Assembly: GCA_029574055.1 (NCBI GenBank)
Contig: JAKQBQ010000157.1
Coordinates: forward strand, 1 to 8,865
Direction: 5' to 3'
From: Methanobacteriota archaeon
GTDB lineage: Archaea; Thermoplasmatota; Thermoplasmata; Methanomassiliicoccales; Methanomethylophilaceae
DNA: 8,865 nucleotides
The position numbers and the translations under genes were made by a program. Below, piece after piece: positions 1-5,317 of this stretch. How positions within the stretch are numbered: position 1 is the first letter of the stretch; each line of letters opens with the position of its first letter. The notes below the pieces were generated by a model. The model did not search any database and was not told the origin of the DNA. It saw only the letters and a list, made by a program, of their open reading frames with translations.

Positions 1-843
1 CACATCGATAGATGATGATTCGATGGATTTCATCAGCATCATCCTGATGATCCTGACCGTCTTGTGGTAATATATCGAGGAGTACATCAGGGACCTGGCG
101 ACCATCAGCCCTTCCGCGGCGGCCGTCCCTCCCTTCTCTATCACTATCCTATCATTATTGACTCTCATGGTCCCTATCAGCCTGTCGATGTCCACTTTCC
201 CGTGGACCACGCCGGTGTAGTGCGCATCCCTTACGAGATAATCCATCTGGTCCGCGTCCACCGGCCCGTGTATTATCTGGTGTATGAAATCCCTCGACGA
301 GAAATGAGCCGCCCTCTTCCCGCCGCTGAAAGCATCCAGGCTTTCTTCTGTGGAACCCGGGTGCATTATCAGGCTGCATACCCTTTCCGCAGATATCCCG
401 TTCTCCTCAAGCATCTCGGATATCGGCGGGATGCCGCCGAAAAGGTCGTCGTCCCTGGCCTGATTGGTCCTTATCTCTCCTTTGATCAGTTTCCCCGCCC
501 TCTCCATGTGGCCCATGCCTGTGAAATGCTCGACCAGTTCCTCGGCCGTATGCGAAAATGGAGTATGACAAATATCGTGCATGAGCCCCGCCGCCTTCAC
601 TGCTGCGGCGTCATCCTCGGAGAGGCCCAAGGCATCGGCCATCCTGCCTGCGAGATGGAACACGCCGAGGGAGTGCTCGAACCTCGTGTGATTAGCTCCG
701 GGGAACACCATGTTCCCGTGCCCCAGCTGCTTCACCGCCCTCAGCCTCTGCATCTCATGCCTGTCGAGTATCGCAAGAAAGGGTTCATCCACCCTTATGC
801 TGCCGTAGACCGGATCGTGTATGACCTTGTATCCCTCGGACAT
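1..843 (-). CDS. HD-domain phosphohydrolase (dNTPase/SAMHD1-like family), C-terminus cut by window edge
   Basis: The frame is open from an ATG at 843 to the left edge (281 residues, no stop), so the protein is partial. It begins MSEGYKVIHDPVYGSI, the usual start of the YdhJ/SAMHD1-type HD family. HD metal ligands are visible: H57 in RFEHSLG, H89-D90 in LMHDICHTPFSH, and D201 in DADQMDYLVRDAHYTG. Known family members bind divalent metals in this motif and hydrolyse dNTPs or other phosphoesters in the cytosol; the substrate here is unknown. The start is supported by a GGGAGTGA sequence ending 5 nt before the ATG, inside the 3' end of sepF; only 5 nt separate the two genes. It is the third gene of a PUA-sepF-HD operon. 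The family call is firm; dGTPase or nucleic-acid phosphodiesterase activity cannot be told apart from sequence alone. Confidence 0.9.
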   Translation of the reverse strand, partial: MSEGYKVIHDPVYGSIRVDEPFLAILDRHEMQRLRAVKQLGHGNMVFPGANHTRFEHSLGVFHLAGRMADALGLSEDDAAAVKAAGLMHDICHTPFSHTAEELVEHFTGMGHMERAGKLIKGEIRTNQARDDDLFGGIPPISEMLEENGISAERVCSLIMHPGSTEESLDAFSGGKRAAHFSSRDFIHQIIHGPVDADQMDYLVRDAHYTGVVHGKVDIDRLIGTMRVNNDRIVIEKGGTAAAEGLMVARSLMYSSIYYHKTVRIIRMMLMKSIESSSIDV

Positions 844-848
844 TCCGG

Positions 849-1199
849 TCACTCCCTGTATGTTATCCGGAGCTTGTCGATGCTGAGGCCGCTGGGGCTT
901 AGGATCATCAGGCTGCCGGAGACCTCGGTGAATGACCCTTCCAGATCCACGGCGATCTCCAGAAGGCGCCTCGCCATATCCCTTTTCACCGAATCGTCGT
1001 CGGCGAACCTCGAGAAGTCCAATACCATTATGTTCCCGCGGTATGCCATGTCCGTTACCGCCTTCAGGTCGCGGTGCGAGAGGACCTCGACCACCTTTAT
1101 CTTGGCGTCCGACTGGGCGTGCATGGGCGCCTTATAATCGTTAAGATCGACGAACGCTTTCTTTTCTTTCTGAGCATCCTTCTTCTTTCTTCCGAACAT
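849..1199 (-). CDS. sepF: SepF-like cell division protein (archaeal SepF)
   Basis: This 116-residue protein has a basic N-terminus (MFGRKKKDAQKEKK), a linker, and a SepF/DUF552 domain at about residues 33-112. Family features are the VVEVLSHRDL strand-helix, GNIMVLDFSRF, and the GSLMILSPSG segment carrying the dimer-interface glycine. Archaeal SepF is known to anchor FtsZ filaments to the membrane and dimerise through this domain; no FtsZ gene lies in the window. An in-frame start 12 codons upstream exists, but ATG 1199 is preferred: GGGGAGTGA lies just upstream and the ORF then begins 4 nt after the PUA gene's stop. The N-terminus is short for the usual amphipathic membrane anchor but is basic. 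The call is fairly sure. Confidence 0.85.
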   Translation of the reverse strand: MFGRKKKDAQKEKKAFVDLNDYKAPMHAQSDAKIKVVEVLSHRDLKAVTDMAYRGNIMVLDFSRFADDDSVKRDMARRLLEIAVDLEGSFTEVSGSLMILSPSGLSIDKLRITYRE

Positions 1200-1203
1200 C
1201 CAG

Positions 1204-1695
1204 TCACTCCCCGGTCTTCCAAAGCTTGTCCCCAACGTTATGGATGTTCTTTACCGCCTTGCCCGGACCCTTCCGCATGAGCTCCGCTCCGCTCCTTTCC
1301 GATATCCCGATTGCAAGAGGGACCTTGTTCTTCTCGTCCCTTATCCAAACAAGGTCGCCTGCGGATATCGACGCATCGGCCTCCACTATCCCCGGCCCCA
1401 TGCAGTCCGCCCCGTTGGTTATGAACGGGACCGCCCCCCTGTCCACCGTGACGTATCTTTTTGTTGGTTTGTATCTGATCACGCCCCTTACCGTCAGGAA
1501 GGGTCTTCCGTCCAAAACTATGCCGAGAATGTCGCTTCCTACGAACAATAGGTCAAAATCGGTGCTTTCCGCACTGTCAACGGGGTCATCCTCCGTGAAC
1601 ACCGGAACCCCAAGGATCTCTTCCAACTCGGATGAGAAGGCTTTGATCTCCTTGCTTCTCATCCTCTTTCTCTTCCTGATCCTGATGTCTGCCAT
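1204..1695 (-). CDS. PUA-domain RNA-binding protein (archaeal MCT-1/Tma20-like)
   Basis: The 163-residue protein has an N-terminal pre-PUA domain (about 12-75, with RSKEIKAFSSELEEILG) and a C-terminal PUA domain (about 80-160). Typical PUA signatures are VTVDRGAVPFITNGADCMGPGI, the AGDLVWIRDE strand, and a GKAVKNIHNVGDKLW tail. This architecture matches archaeal relatives of eukaryotic MCT-1/Tma20, which work with DENR in ribosome recycling and re-initiation. A role in translation or rRNA/tRNA binding is inferred from the family. The start is ambiguous: AAGAGGTGA abuts the ATG at 1695 with almost no spacing, so translation may be leaderless there or begin at Met12 (ATG 1662). It is the first gene of the operon with sepF and the HD hydrolase. 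Confidence 0.85.
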   Translation of the reverse strand: MADIRIRKRKRMRSKEIKAFSSELEEILGVPVFTEDDPVDSAESTDFDLLFVGSDILGIVLDGRPFLTVRGVIRYKPTKRYVTVDRGAVPFITNGADCMGPGIVEADASISAGDLVWIRDEKNKVPLAIGISERSGAELMRKGPGKAVKNIHNVGDKLWKTGE

Positions 1696-1855
1696 TCACC
1701 TCTTCATAGTATTAGCTGTTTTCATACTTTTGCCCAAATCCCATTCTGCTTTGCGCCGGAACCTGTGCGGGCGCAGCCCGCACCTGTTCCCGCTCACATC
1801 GAACCAAGAACGCCGAATAATAATCGTTATAGGGAATTCCTCCGATATCTTATCC
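1696..1855. promoter_or_regulatory. Divergent intergenic promoter region
   Basis: This 160-bp gap separates the minus-strand PUA operon from the plus-strand MNT gene, so it must hold both promoters. On the plus strand, GTTATAGG (1826-1833) within an A/T-rich patch lies about 27 nt before ATG 1856, the spacing of an archaeal TATA box on a leaderless mRNA; there is no Shine-Dalgarno sequence there. On the minus strand the only candidate is the weak AAAAGTATGAAAA at about 1715-1727. A large palindrome sits between the two promoters (see 1758-1790). Confidence 0.5.
1758..1790. repeat. Imperfect inverted repeat between divergent genes
   Basis: Two 15-nt arms (1758-1772 and 1776-1790) flank a 3-nt loop GCA. 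The inner 8 bp (GTGCGGGC/GCCCGCAC) and outer 5 bp (GGAAC/GTTCC) are perfect, separated by a 2-nt mismatch (CT opposite CT). It stands out as GC-rich within an A/T-rich promoter region. Its central position between divergent promoters suggests an operator, though it could also be a transcript hairpin or a dispersed repeat unit. No second copy was seen in the window. Confidence 0.7.
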
Positions 1856-2173
1856 ATGGGTGCAGAGGATACCGAGCAAGATCTCGCTTTTGAGGAACTT
1901 TGCAGGATAGTTGCACCCATCGCCGAAAAGCGGGGGGTCGAAAAGATATATCTGTTCGGCTCCAGGGCCCGCGGGGATTACGATGAAAAAAGCGACTATG
2001 ATTTCTATATCCTTCCGGGACGCATCCGCAGCCTGATCGGGCTGAGCGGTCTTATGGGCGATCTCAAAGAGGCCCTCGGGGCCGAAGTAGACATCGTCTC
2101 CGAAAGCCCGCATATCAAAGAGGAACTTTTGAAAGAGGTGCTGCGCGACAGAAAGCTTGTCTACGAGTCGTGA
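1856..2173 (+). CDS. Solitary MNT-type nucleotidyltransferase domain protein
   Basis: The 105-residue protein is a minimal nucleotidyltransferase of the Pol beta superfamily. The signature GSRARGDYDEKSDYDFYIL (residues 35-53) supplies the GS motif and the catalytic D47-x-D49; the third carboxylate is D79 in EVDIV. In the known HEPN-MNT (HepT/MntA) modules, MNT proteins neutralise the HEPN toxin by AMPylation. No HEPN gene is adjacent: the next gene downstream is unrelated. It could therefore be an orphan antitoxin or have another substrate. The open frame runs far upstream antisense to the PUA gene, but ATG 1856 is chosen because the family domain starts there and a TATA-like box lies about 27 nt upstream, giving a leaderless start. 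Confidence 0.8.
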   Translation: MGAEDTEQDLAFEELCRIVAPIAEKRGVEKIYLFGSRARGDYDEKSDYDFYILPGRIRSLIGLSGLMGDLKEALGAEVDIVSESPHIKEELLKEVLRDRKLVYES

Positions 2174-2213
2174 GCGGAACGGCGTGATCTCATACAGTAT
2201 CTAGTAAAGAGAA

Positions 2214-2221
2214 CATATAAG
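2214..2221 (+). promoter_or_regulatory. TATA box for the 2274 gene
   Basis: CATATAAG is a good match to an archaeal TATA box. Transcription would begin near 2243, leaving a leader of about 30 nt before ATG 2274. The leader contains GAAGGT about 10 nt before the start, a weak Shine-Dalgarno-like element. The gene is thus probably transcribed separately from the MNT gene 100 bp upstream. Confidence 0.55.
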
Positions 2222-2273
2222 TGTGAAAGCGTGTTGCAATGTTATCAAAATATCAAAAAAGAAGGTATGAAAA

Positions 2274-2996
2274 ATGGGGATCAGCATCGGAATATTCGAA
2301 ACAGAGGCTAAGAATGCGCTTTGCAGGGAACTGAGAATGAATGTCATCAAAGTGCGCGTAGACGACATCAAAGGAATGGAGAAACTCGCGGGATACGATG
2401 ACATCGTTTCCCTCGAAGATGCCAAGTCCCTCGTGGGGGACTGGGAGGCTTTCCTCAAAAGGAACAGGATAAACGCCGAGACCGACGCGGTCTACATGGA
2501 CAAGCTGAAGAACGATGACGACATCAAACTCCTCGGCCCCAAAGCTGTAAGGACCAGCACCGGCTGGGTAGAAATGAGCAAGGTCGGCGCTTCCGATAAA
2601 GAGAAAGTGTTGGCGGCATCCAAAAAAGAGAACCGCCTTACCGGCTGGGATATGCTCTCATTCGACGAGATGAACGAGATGTGCCTCAAATGCAAACTGT
2701 CCTGGGACAAGGGAAGAGGGTGCATAGGCACATTCGGGCCGAGCGACAGCCTCCTCCCTTCCATAGCGGAAAAGAAGGGCTGCAAGATCGTTGCATCCGT
2801 TCCCGTAGGCGCGCAGAGCGGAAGGAGATACACCCCCGAAGACGCCAAAGAGCTTCTTAAAGAGATAGAGATACTGACGAAAGCCCTTCCCGAAGAGGGA
2901 AAAATGGCGGTCAGGCGCTACAGCGGCCCTCTGGAGAGAATGGCCGCGGTAGCAAGCATATCGGTCAGCGAAGGCTGCGGGTTCTATTTCTTCTGA
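2274..2996 (+). CDS. Uncharacterised cysteine-motif protein
   Basis: I do not recognise this 240-residue protein. It is soluble, with no signal peptide or membrane segment. The N-terminal half (1-130) is charged and mixed alpha/beta in appearance. The C-terminal half holds C137-x2-C140, then W144 and C150 in a CIGTFGPSDSLLP segment, then C170, a PVGAQSGRRYTPEDAKELL stretch, and C235 close to the C-terminus (GCGFYFF). The clustered Cys/Trp/Gly block suggests a metal or Fe-S site, but no known fold was matched. It has its own TATA box and codon use like the housekeeping genes, so it is likely a real, resident gene. Its stop codon directly abuts the stop codon of the convergent flavoprotein gene. 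Confidence 0.85.
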   Translation: MGISIGIFETEAKNALCRELRMNVIKVRVDDIKGMEKLAGYDDIVSLEDAKSLVGDWEAFLKRNRINAETDAVYMDKLKNDDDIKLLGPKAVRTSTGWVEMSKVGASDKEKVLAASKKENRLTGWDMLSFDEMNEMCLKCKLSWDKGRGCIGTFGPSDSLLPSIAEKKGCKIVASVPVGAQSGRRYTPEDAKELLKEIEILTKALPEEGKMAVRRYSGPLERMAAVASISVSEGCGFYFF

Positions 2997-3575
2997 TCAA
3001 AGGCCGTTGAGCTTGGAGATGGTCCACGCCATCTCCTTTGCGAGGCCGACAACCCCTTTCATCCCTTCTTTATCATTCTGGTACTGCGGAGAATTCAGGG
3101 CGGTGACCACCGGCGCCGGCATGCCTCCGCATACTATCATCTGGTTCCTGAGCATCCAATAGACAAGCTGAGAATACGTCATTGCTCCCCCCTCGTGGGC
3201 ATTCACGACTATGGCGCCCCCGACCTTCCTCCTCAGCCCCTTGTCCCCTTTCTCCAGGATCATTCCCGTCCTTTCGAGGAATATCTTCATTTGCGATGAA
3301 TAGGTTCCATAATAGCAGGGGGACGCCAGGATCACCCCGTCGGCGCATCTCATCATGTCAACTATATCGTTAAGATCGTCGTCCTCGATTATGCACCTCC
3401 CGTCGCCCCTTATCTCGCAGGACCTGCAGTCATTGCATGCGGTGAACCTCGAGGAATACAGCTGGACGTGTTCCGTCTCGATCCCTTCTTTTTCGAACAC
3501 ATCCGACACATCATGGAGGATGTTGCTCGTGTTCCCTATGAGCCTCGGGCTGCCGTTGAGGGCTATGACCTTCAT
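2997..3575 (-). CDS. Iron-sulfur flavoprotein (Isf/NADPH-dependent FMN reductase family)
   Basis: The 192-residue flavodoxin-fold protein starts MKVIALNGSPRLIGNTS, the FMN phosphate-binding loop of the NADPH-dependent FMN reductase superfamily. ASPCYYGTYSSQMKIFLERTG (about 85-104) is the second flavin-binding segment. A compact cluster motif C47-x2-C50-x2-C53-x7-C61 matches Isf proteins, which in methanogens carry a 4Fe-4S cluster and FMN and move electrons, sometimes to O2 or peroxide. The open frame extends to a GTG at 3596, but ATG 3575 fits the family start and a TATA-like TTTTATTC lies about 26 nt upstream, which implies a leaderless mRNA. It lies just behind the VOC gene; the natural electron donor cannot be inferred. 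Confidence 0.87.
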   Translation of the reverse strand: MKVIALNGSPRLIGNTSNILHDVSDVFEKEGIETEHVQLYSSRFTACNDCRSCEIRGDGRCIIEDDDLNDIVDMMRCADGVILASPCYYGTYSSQMKIFLERTGMILEKGDKGLRRKVGGAIVVNAHEGGAMTYSQLVYWMLRNQMIVCGGMPAPVVTALNSPQYQNDKEGMKGVVGLAKEMAWTISKLNGL

Positions 3576-3596
3576 ATCGTAAGGAAACAGGGTCAC

Positions 3597-3604
3597 GAAT
3601 AAAA
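3597..3604 (-). promoter_or_regulatory. Probable TATA box for the iron-sulfur flavoprotein gene
   Basis: Read on the minus strand this is TTTTATTC, centred about 26 nt before ATG 3575 and lying in the 15-nt-scale gap after the VOC gene. The spacing favours a leaderless transcript from its own promoter, though read-through from the VOC gene is also possible. Confidence 0.4.
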
Positions 3605-3611
3605 CACTTGC

Positions 3612-4067
3612 TCATATTTTGAGAACGGCGTTCATCTCTATCGCGTGGATGATGTTGCCGTCGATGTCTTTGAACGAAGTGTGAACTCCCATCGGCGCCC
3701 TTACCGGATCCCTGACAAAGACCACCCCTTCATCGATCAGCCGGCGGTGGAGGTCGTAAGGATTCTCCACTCCGAGGAATATCCCCGTGTCTATCCCGAC
3801 AACGTCTGACACTTTGAGAAATATCGCTGCGGCACCCCTTTTGACGACCGCTTCTTTTTCTTTTTGGTAAACGGTTTCCATTCCCAGCAGTTCGCTGTAG
3901 AAGGACAGCGAGCAGCCGATATCCCTGCATGGAACTGTTGCCATGAAGAGGGACTCCGGAAGCCCTTCCGTTGTGTAAATGAAATTTCCTCCGCCGGGAT
4001 CGCCTATGGGCATATCCGGTATCACGTCTTTTTCGGATTTATCCGTATCGGCATCCGCCGGCAGCAC
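3612..4067 (-). CDS. VOC/glyoxalase-fold protein, start uncertain
   Basis: Counting from GTG 4067 (151 residues), a vicinal-oxygen-chelate domain spans about residues 40-147. Typical features are ESLFMATVPCRDIGCSLSFYSELLG, GIFLGVENPYDLHRRL, and the closing FKDIDGNIIHAIEMNA with likely metal ligand E144. Members include glyoxalases, dioxygenases and resistance proteins; no substrate can be named. The first about 35 residues (acidic, then GDPGGGNFIYTTEG) are not part of the VOC fold. Three starts compete: GTG 4067, ATG 4013 (Met19, with a weak GTGAT upstream), or something further up, since the frame is open back to a TAA at 4233-4235 without an ATG. The strong TATA box at 4341-4348 is the nearest clear promoter. 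Confidence 0.8.
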   Translation of the reverse strand: MLPADADTDKSEKDVIPDMPIGDPGGGNFIYTTEGLPESLFMATVPCRDIGCSLSFYSELLGMETVYQKEKEAVVKRGAAAIFLKVSDVVGIDTGIFLGVENPYDLHRRLIDEGVVFVRDPVRAPMGVHTSFKDIDGNIIHAIEMNAVLKI

Positions 4068-4121
4068 GGATATTTGTTCAAATATTCCTCCATTCTTGTC
4101 AAAAATGCTGTTAGTTGGGAA

Positions 4122-4138
4122 GTTCGGATCCGCCGAAC
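4122..4138. repeat. Short inverted repeat
   Basis: GTTCGG (4122-4127) and CCGAAC (4133-4138) are perfect 6-bp arms around ATCCG; the centre also contains the 8-bp palindrome CGGATCCG. It lies in the leader region of the VOC gene. It could be a small hairpin, but chance is possible at this length. Confidence 0.4.
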
Positions 4139-4144
4139 ATCCTT

Positions 4145-4291
4145 TCAGCGGACCCGGAACCGGCCCGGTGGAGGCGCATATTGATGCAGCAACTTTCCTG
4201 CAAGATCCGGATAACCGTTGTTGTCGACGGAATTAATATCGTCATCGATCTTACCCGTTGATTGCAACCGCGTGGTTCCCGTCAAGAACAC
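4145..4291 (-). CDS. Possible small protein (48 aa), GTG start
   Basis: This minus-strand ORF starts at GTG 4291, preceded by GAAGGA 3 nt upstream, and ends at TGA 4145. It encodes a product with TGKIDDDINSVDNNGYPDLA near its middle and an APPPGRFRVR tail. It lies about 28 nt downstream of the start expected from TATA box 4341-4348, so it is placed to be the first cistron ahead of the VOC gene. Its frame differs from the VOC frame and the last third overlaps the VOC gene's upstream open frame. No family is recognised; it may be a real small ORF, a frameshifted N-terminal remnant, or leader RNA that happens to be open. Confidence 0.22.
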   Translation of the reverse strand: MFLTGTTRLQSTGKIDDDINSVDNNGYPDLAGKLLHQYAPPPGRFRVR

Positions 4292-4340
4292 GGTTCCTTC
4301 GGAGCCGCAATGCGCTCTCCTATCTCAAATCGTTCTACGT

Positions 4341-4348
4341 CTTATAAA
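4341..4348 (-). promoter_or_regulatory. Strong TATA box upstream of the VOC region
   Basis: On the minus strand this reads TTTATAAG, one of the best archaeal TATA matches in the window. It predicts transcription from about 4320, some 250 nt upstream of the nearest VOC start codon. Confidence 0.55.
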
Positions 4349-4556
4349 CATATTCGCAGAAAAGCTGCGCAAACATGAATGTGTGTTCAAAGCAATATCG
4401 AAATTCAGAACGCACACGTTCAGAAAAGCATGAGTTCATCCCGCTTACGCCATTGTTTTATGTGCCAGACTCCGTATCTGATCTTATTGCCTGGAACCTC
4501 GATTTCGCGCCATATGTTCCGGATCGACCGAGACCTTTTCGAGATGGTCTTTGGGT

Positions 4557-4871
4557 TCAGGACTCGTATGCAACCTTCCCCGTACTCACGATGTATTTGA
4601 TAAAGAACCGATCGTCATCTTTGTACTCAAGGAACTCTTCCGGAGTGGCCACAAAGATGTCCATGGCCAAAGGGATTCCGAGCAGCCTCCGCCTTACTTC
4701 CGGGGCGCGTCTGTAGTAGGAAAGATCTGTGTCCATTACAACAAGGATATCCAGATCGCTATTCTCATCGGCGTCGCCTCTCGCCGCCGAACCGAATATG
4801 ATTATCAACTTCGGGTCGAACTCATCCGCGATTCTCTCTACAACTTTATCGACCAGATCGTAATCGAACAT
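4557..4871 (-). CDS. Second solitary MNT-type nucleotidyltransferase
   Basis: This 104-residue Pol beta-superfamily protein has GSAARGDADENSDLDILV (27-44) with GS at 27-28, catalytic D39-x-D41 and third carboxylate D71 in MDIFV. It is the same minimal domain type as the gene at 1856-2173, but too divergent to be a recent duplicate. MNT proteins are known as antitoxins of HEPN toxins, yet no HEPN ORF lies on either side; 4420-4556 downstream holds only fragments. The open frame extends 9 codons upstream, but ATG 4871 is preferred since TATA-like CTTAAATG (4896-4903) is centred 29 nt before it, giving a leaderless mRNA. Role unknown beyond nucleotidyl transfer. Confidence 0.8.
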   Translation of the reverse strand: MFDYDLVDKVVERIADEFDPKLIIIFGSAARGDADENSDLDILVVMDTDLSYYRRAPEVRRRLLGIPLAMDIFVATPEEFLEYKDDDRFFIKYIVSTGKVAYES

Positions 4872-4895
4872 CCTTGACAAACATCGGCAGTGCTG

Positions 4896-4903
4896 CATTT
4901 AAG
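4896..4903 (-). promoter_or_regulatory. Probable TATA box for the second MNT gene
   Basis: The minus strand reads CTTAAATG, centred about 29 nt before ATG 4871, with no Shine-Dalgarno sequence at usable spacing. This spacing suggests a leaderless transcript. Confidence 0.4.
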
Positions 4904-5053
4904 GGTACTGCCGCGCGTATGATCCTCCTCAAGTATGTGTTCAGAATGATATTGGACATCCATCCTCATGTCGTGTGAAACTTGTTTCATTACTCTGTAT
5001 TCGAACGGGGGCACTTCTCCCTTTTGGCTGTTTCCAAATCACTAAATGCCTAT

Positions 5054-5164
5054 ATGACCAATTATCAAAGTCTGGCTGGAGAGCTGGAGAACGCAGAAAA
5101 CTTCATCGTCAGGCAGGAAGGCTGTCCCGCAAAGCCGCCGAGAGTGCGGCAGCATCCTAAATGA
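5054..5164 (+). CDS. Possible small protein (36 aa)
   Basis: The ORF begins MTNYQSLAGELENAENFIV and ends in a basic, Pro-rich tail with one Cys. Its frame is open further upstream to a TTG at 4982. The N-terminal half looks helix-forming. There is no Shine-Dalgarno sequence and no convincing TATA box. Its TGA overlaps the ATG of the next tiny ORF as ATGA. No family recognised; it could be the end of a decayed gene. Confidence 0.2.
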   Translation: MTNYQSLAGELENAENFIVRQEGCPAKPPRVRQHPK

Positions 5165-5223
5165 AGAAACTTCCGGCGTGGAGTGGTCGTTTTCCAAAAT
5201 ACCATGCCGAACCACATTTTTAA
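5161..5223 (+). CDS. Possible micro-ORF (20 aa) coupled to the preceding one
   Basis: The ATG overlaps the stop of the preceding tiny ORF as ATGA, the arrangement of translationally coupled genes. The peptide starts MKKLPAWSGRF and ends at TAA 5221-5223, just before the G-run and the T6 tract. This length is within chance expectation; no homology is claimed. Confidence 0.15.
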   Translation: MKKLPAWSGRFPKYHAEPHF

Positions 5224-5317
5224 GGGGGGCGGGGGATGTTTTTTATATTATTAACCCATTATCTTTCATGATAGCAGTCCCACATCGGCATTGTTATCGA
5301 TCGTAACTCTATTATTT

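Larger units (their letters stand above)
4068..4556. other. 489-bp stretch without a confident gene
   Basis: On the minus strand this holds a good TATA box (4341-4348), a possible 48-codon ORF (4145-4291), a small inverted repeat (4122-4138) and an open frame running into the VOC gene. At 4420-4556, two alternative minus frames read plausibly protein-like but lack starts, as expected of eroded coding sequence. No tRNA, CRISPR array or known ncRNA was recognised. Confidence 0.5.
4904..5317. other. Gap of about 410 bp without a confident gene
   Basis: This stretch between the MNT gene and the AT-rich orphan holds two tiny plus-strand ORFs (5054-5164 and 5161-5223), a GCCGC/GCGGC mini-hairpin near 5132-5148, and a striking G-run (5224-5229 and 5231-5235 split by one C). 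A T6 tract at 5239-5244 follows and could end plus-strand transcription. Base composition shifts to AT-rich after the G-run. No tRNA or known ncRNA was recognised. Confidence 0.5.

Noticed and set aside
20..60. TCATCAG/CTGATGA inverted repeat near the left edge
   Set aside because: It lies within the HD coding sequence, arises from ATG/ATC-rich codons (IIRMMLM) and is short; no evidence of function or of an end artefact.
64..1137. Long plus-strand open frame of 357 codons
   Set aside because: It is antisense to the HD hydrolase and sepF, which have clear family motifs and spacing; its translation is rich in His, Pro and Arg and has no recognisable domain.
1226..1855. N-terminal 210 codons of the open frame leading into the first MNT gene
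   Set aside because: This part is antisense to the PUA gene and crosses the divergent promoter region; the MNT domain begins after ATG 1856.
2201..2458. Minus-strand open frame over the 2274 gene start
   Set aside because: It is a shadow of the plus-strand gene, which has a TATA box and consistent coding character.
4420..4556. HEPN toxin partner of the second MNT protein
   Set aside because: Neither frame shows the R-x4-6-H motif or the helical pattern of HEPN proteins.
4375..4877. Plus-strand open frames over the second MNT gene
   Set aside because: They are antisense to the catalytic motifs of the MNT gene and show no family features.
5020..5223. A minus-strand 50-codon ORF starting near 5217
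   Set aside because: It has a TATA-like CTTAAAAATG nearby but a low-complexity, Ser/Cys-rich translation and no ribosome binding site; chance is likelier.
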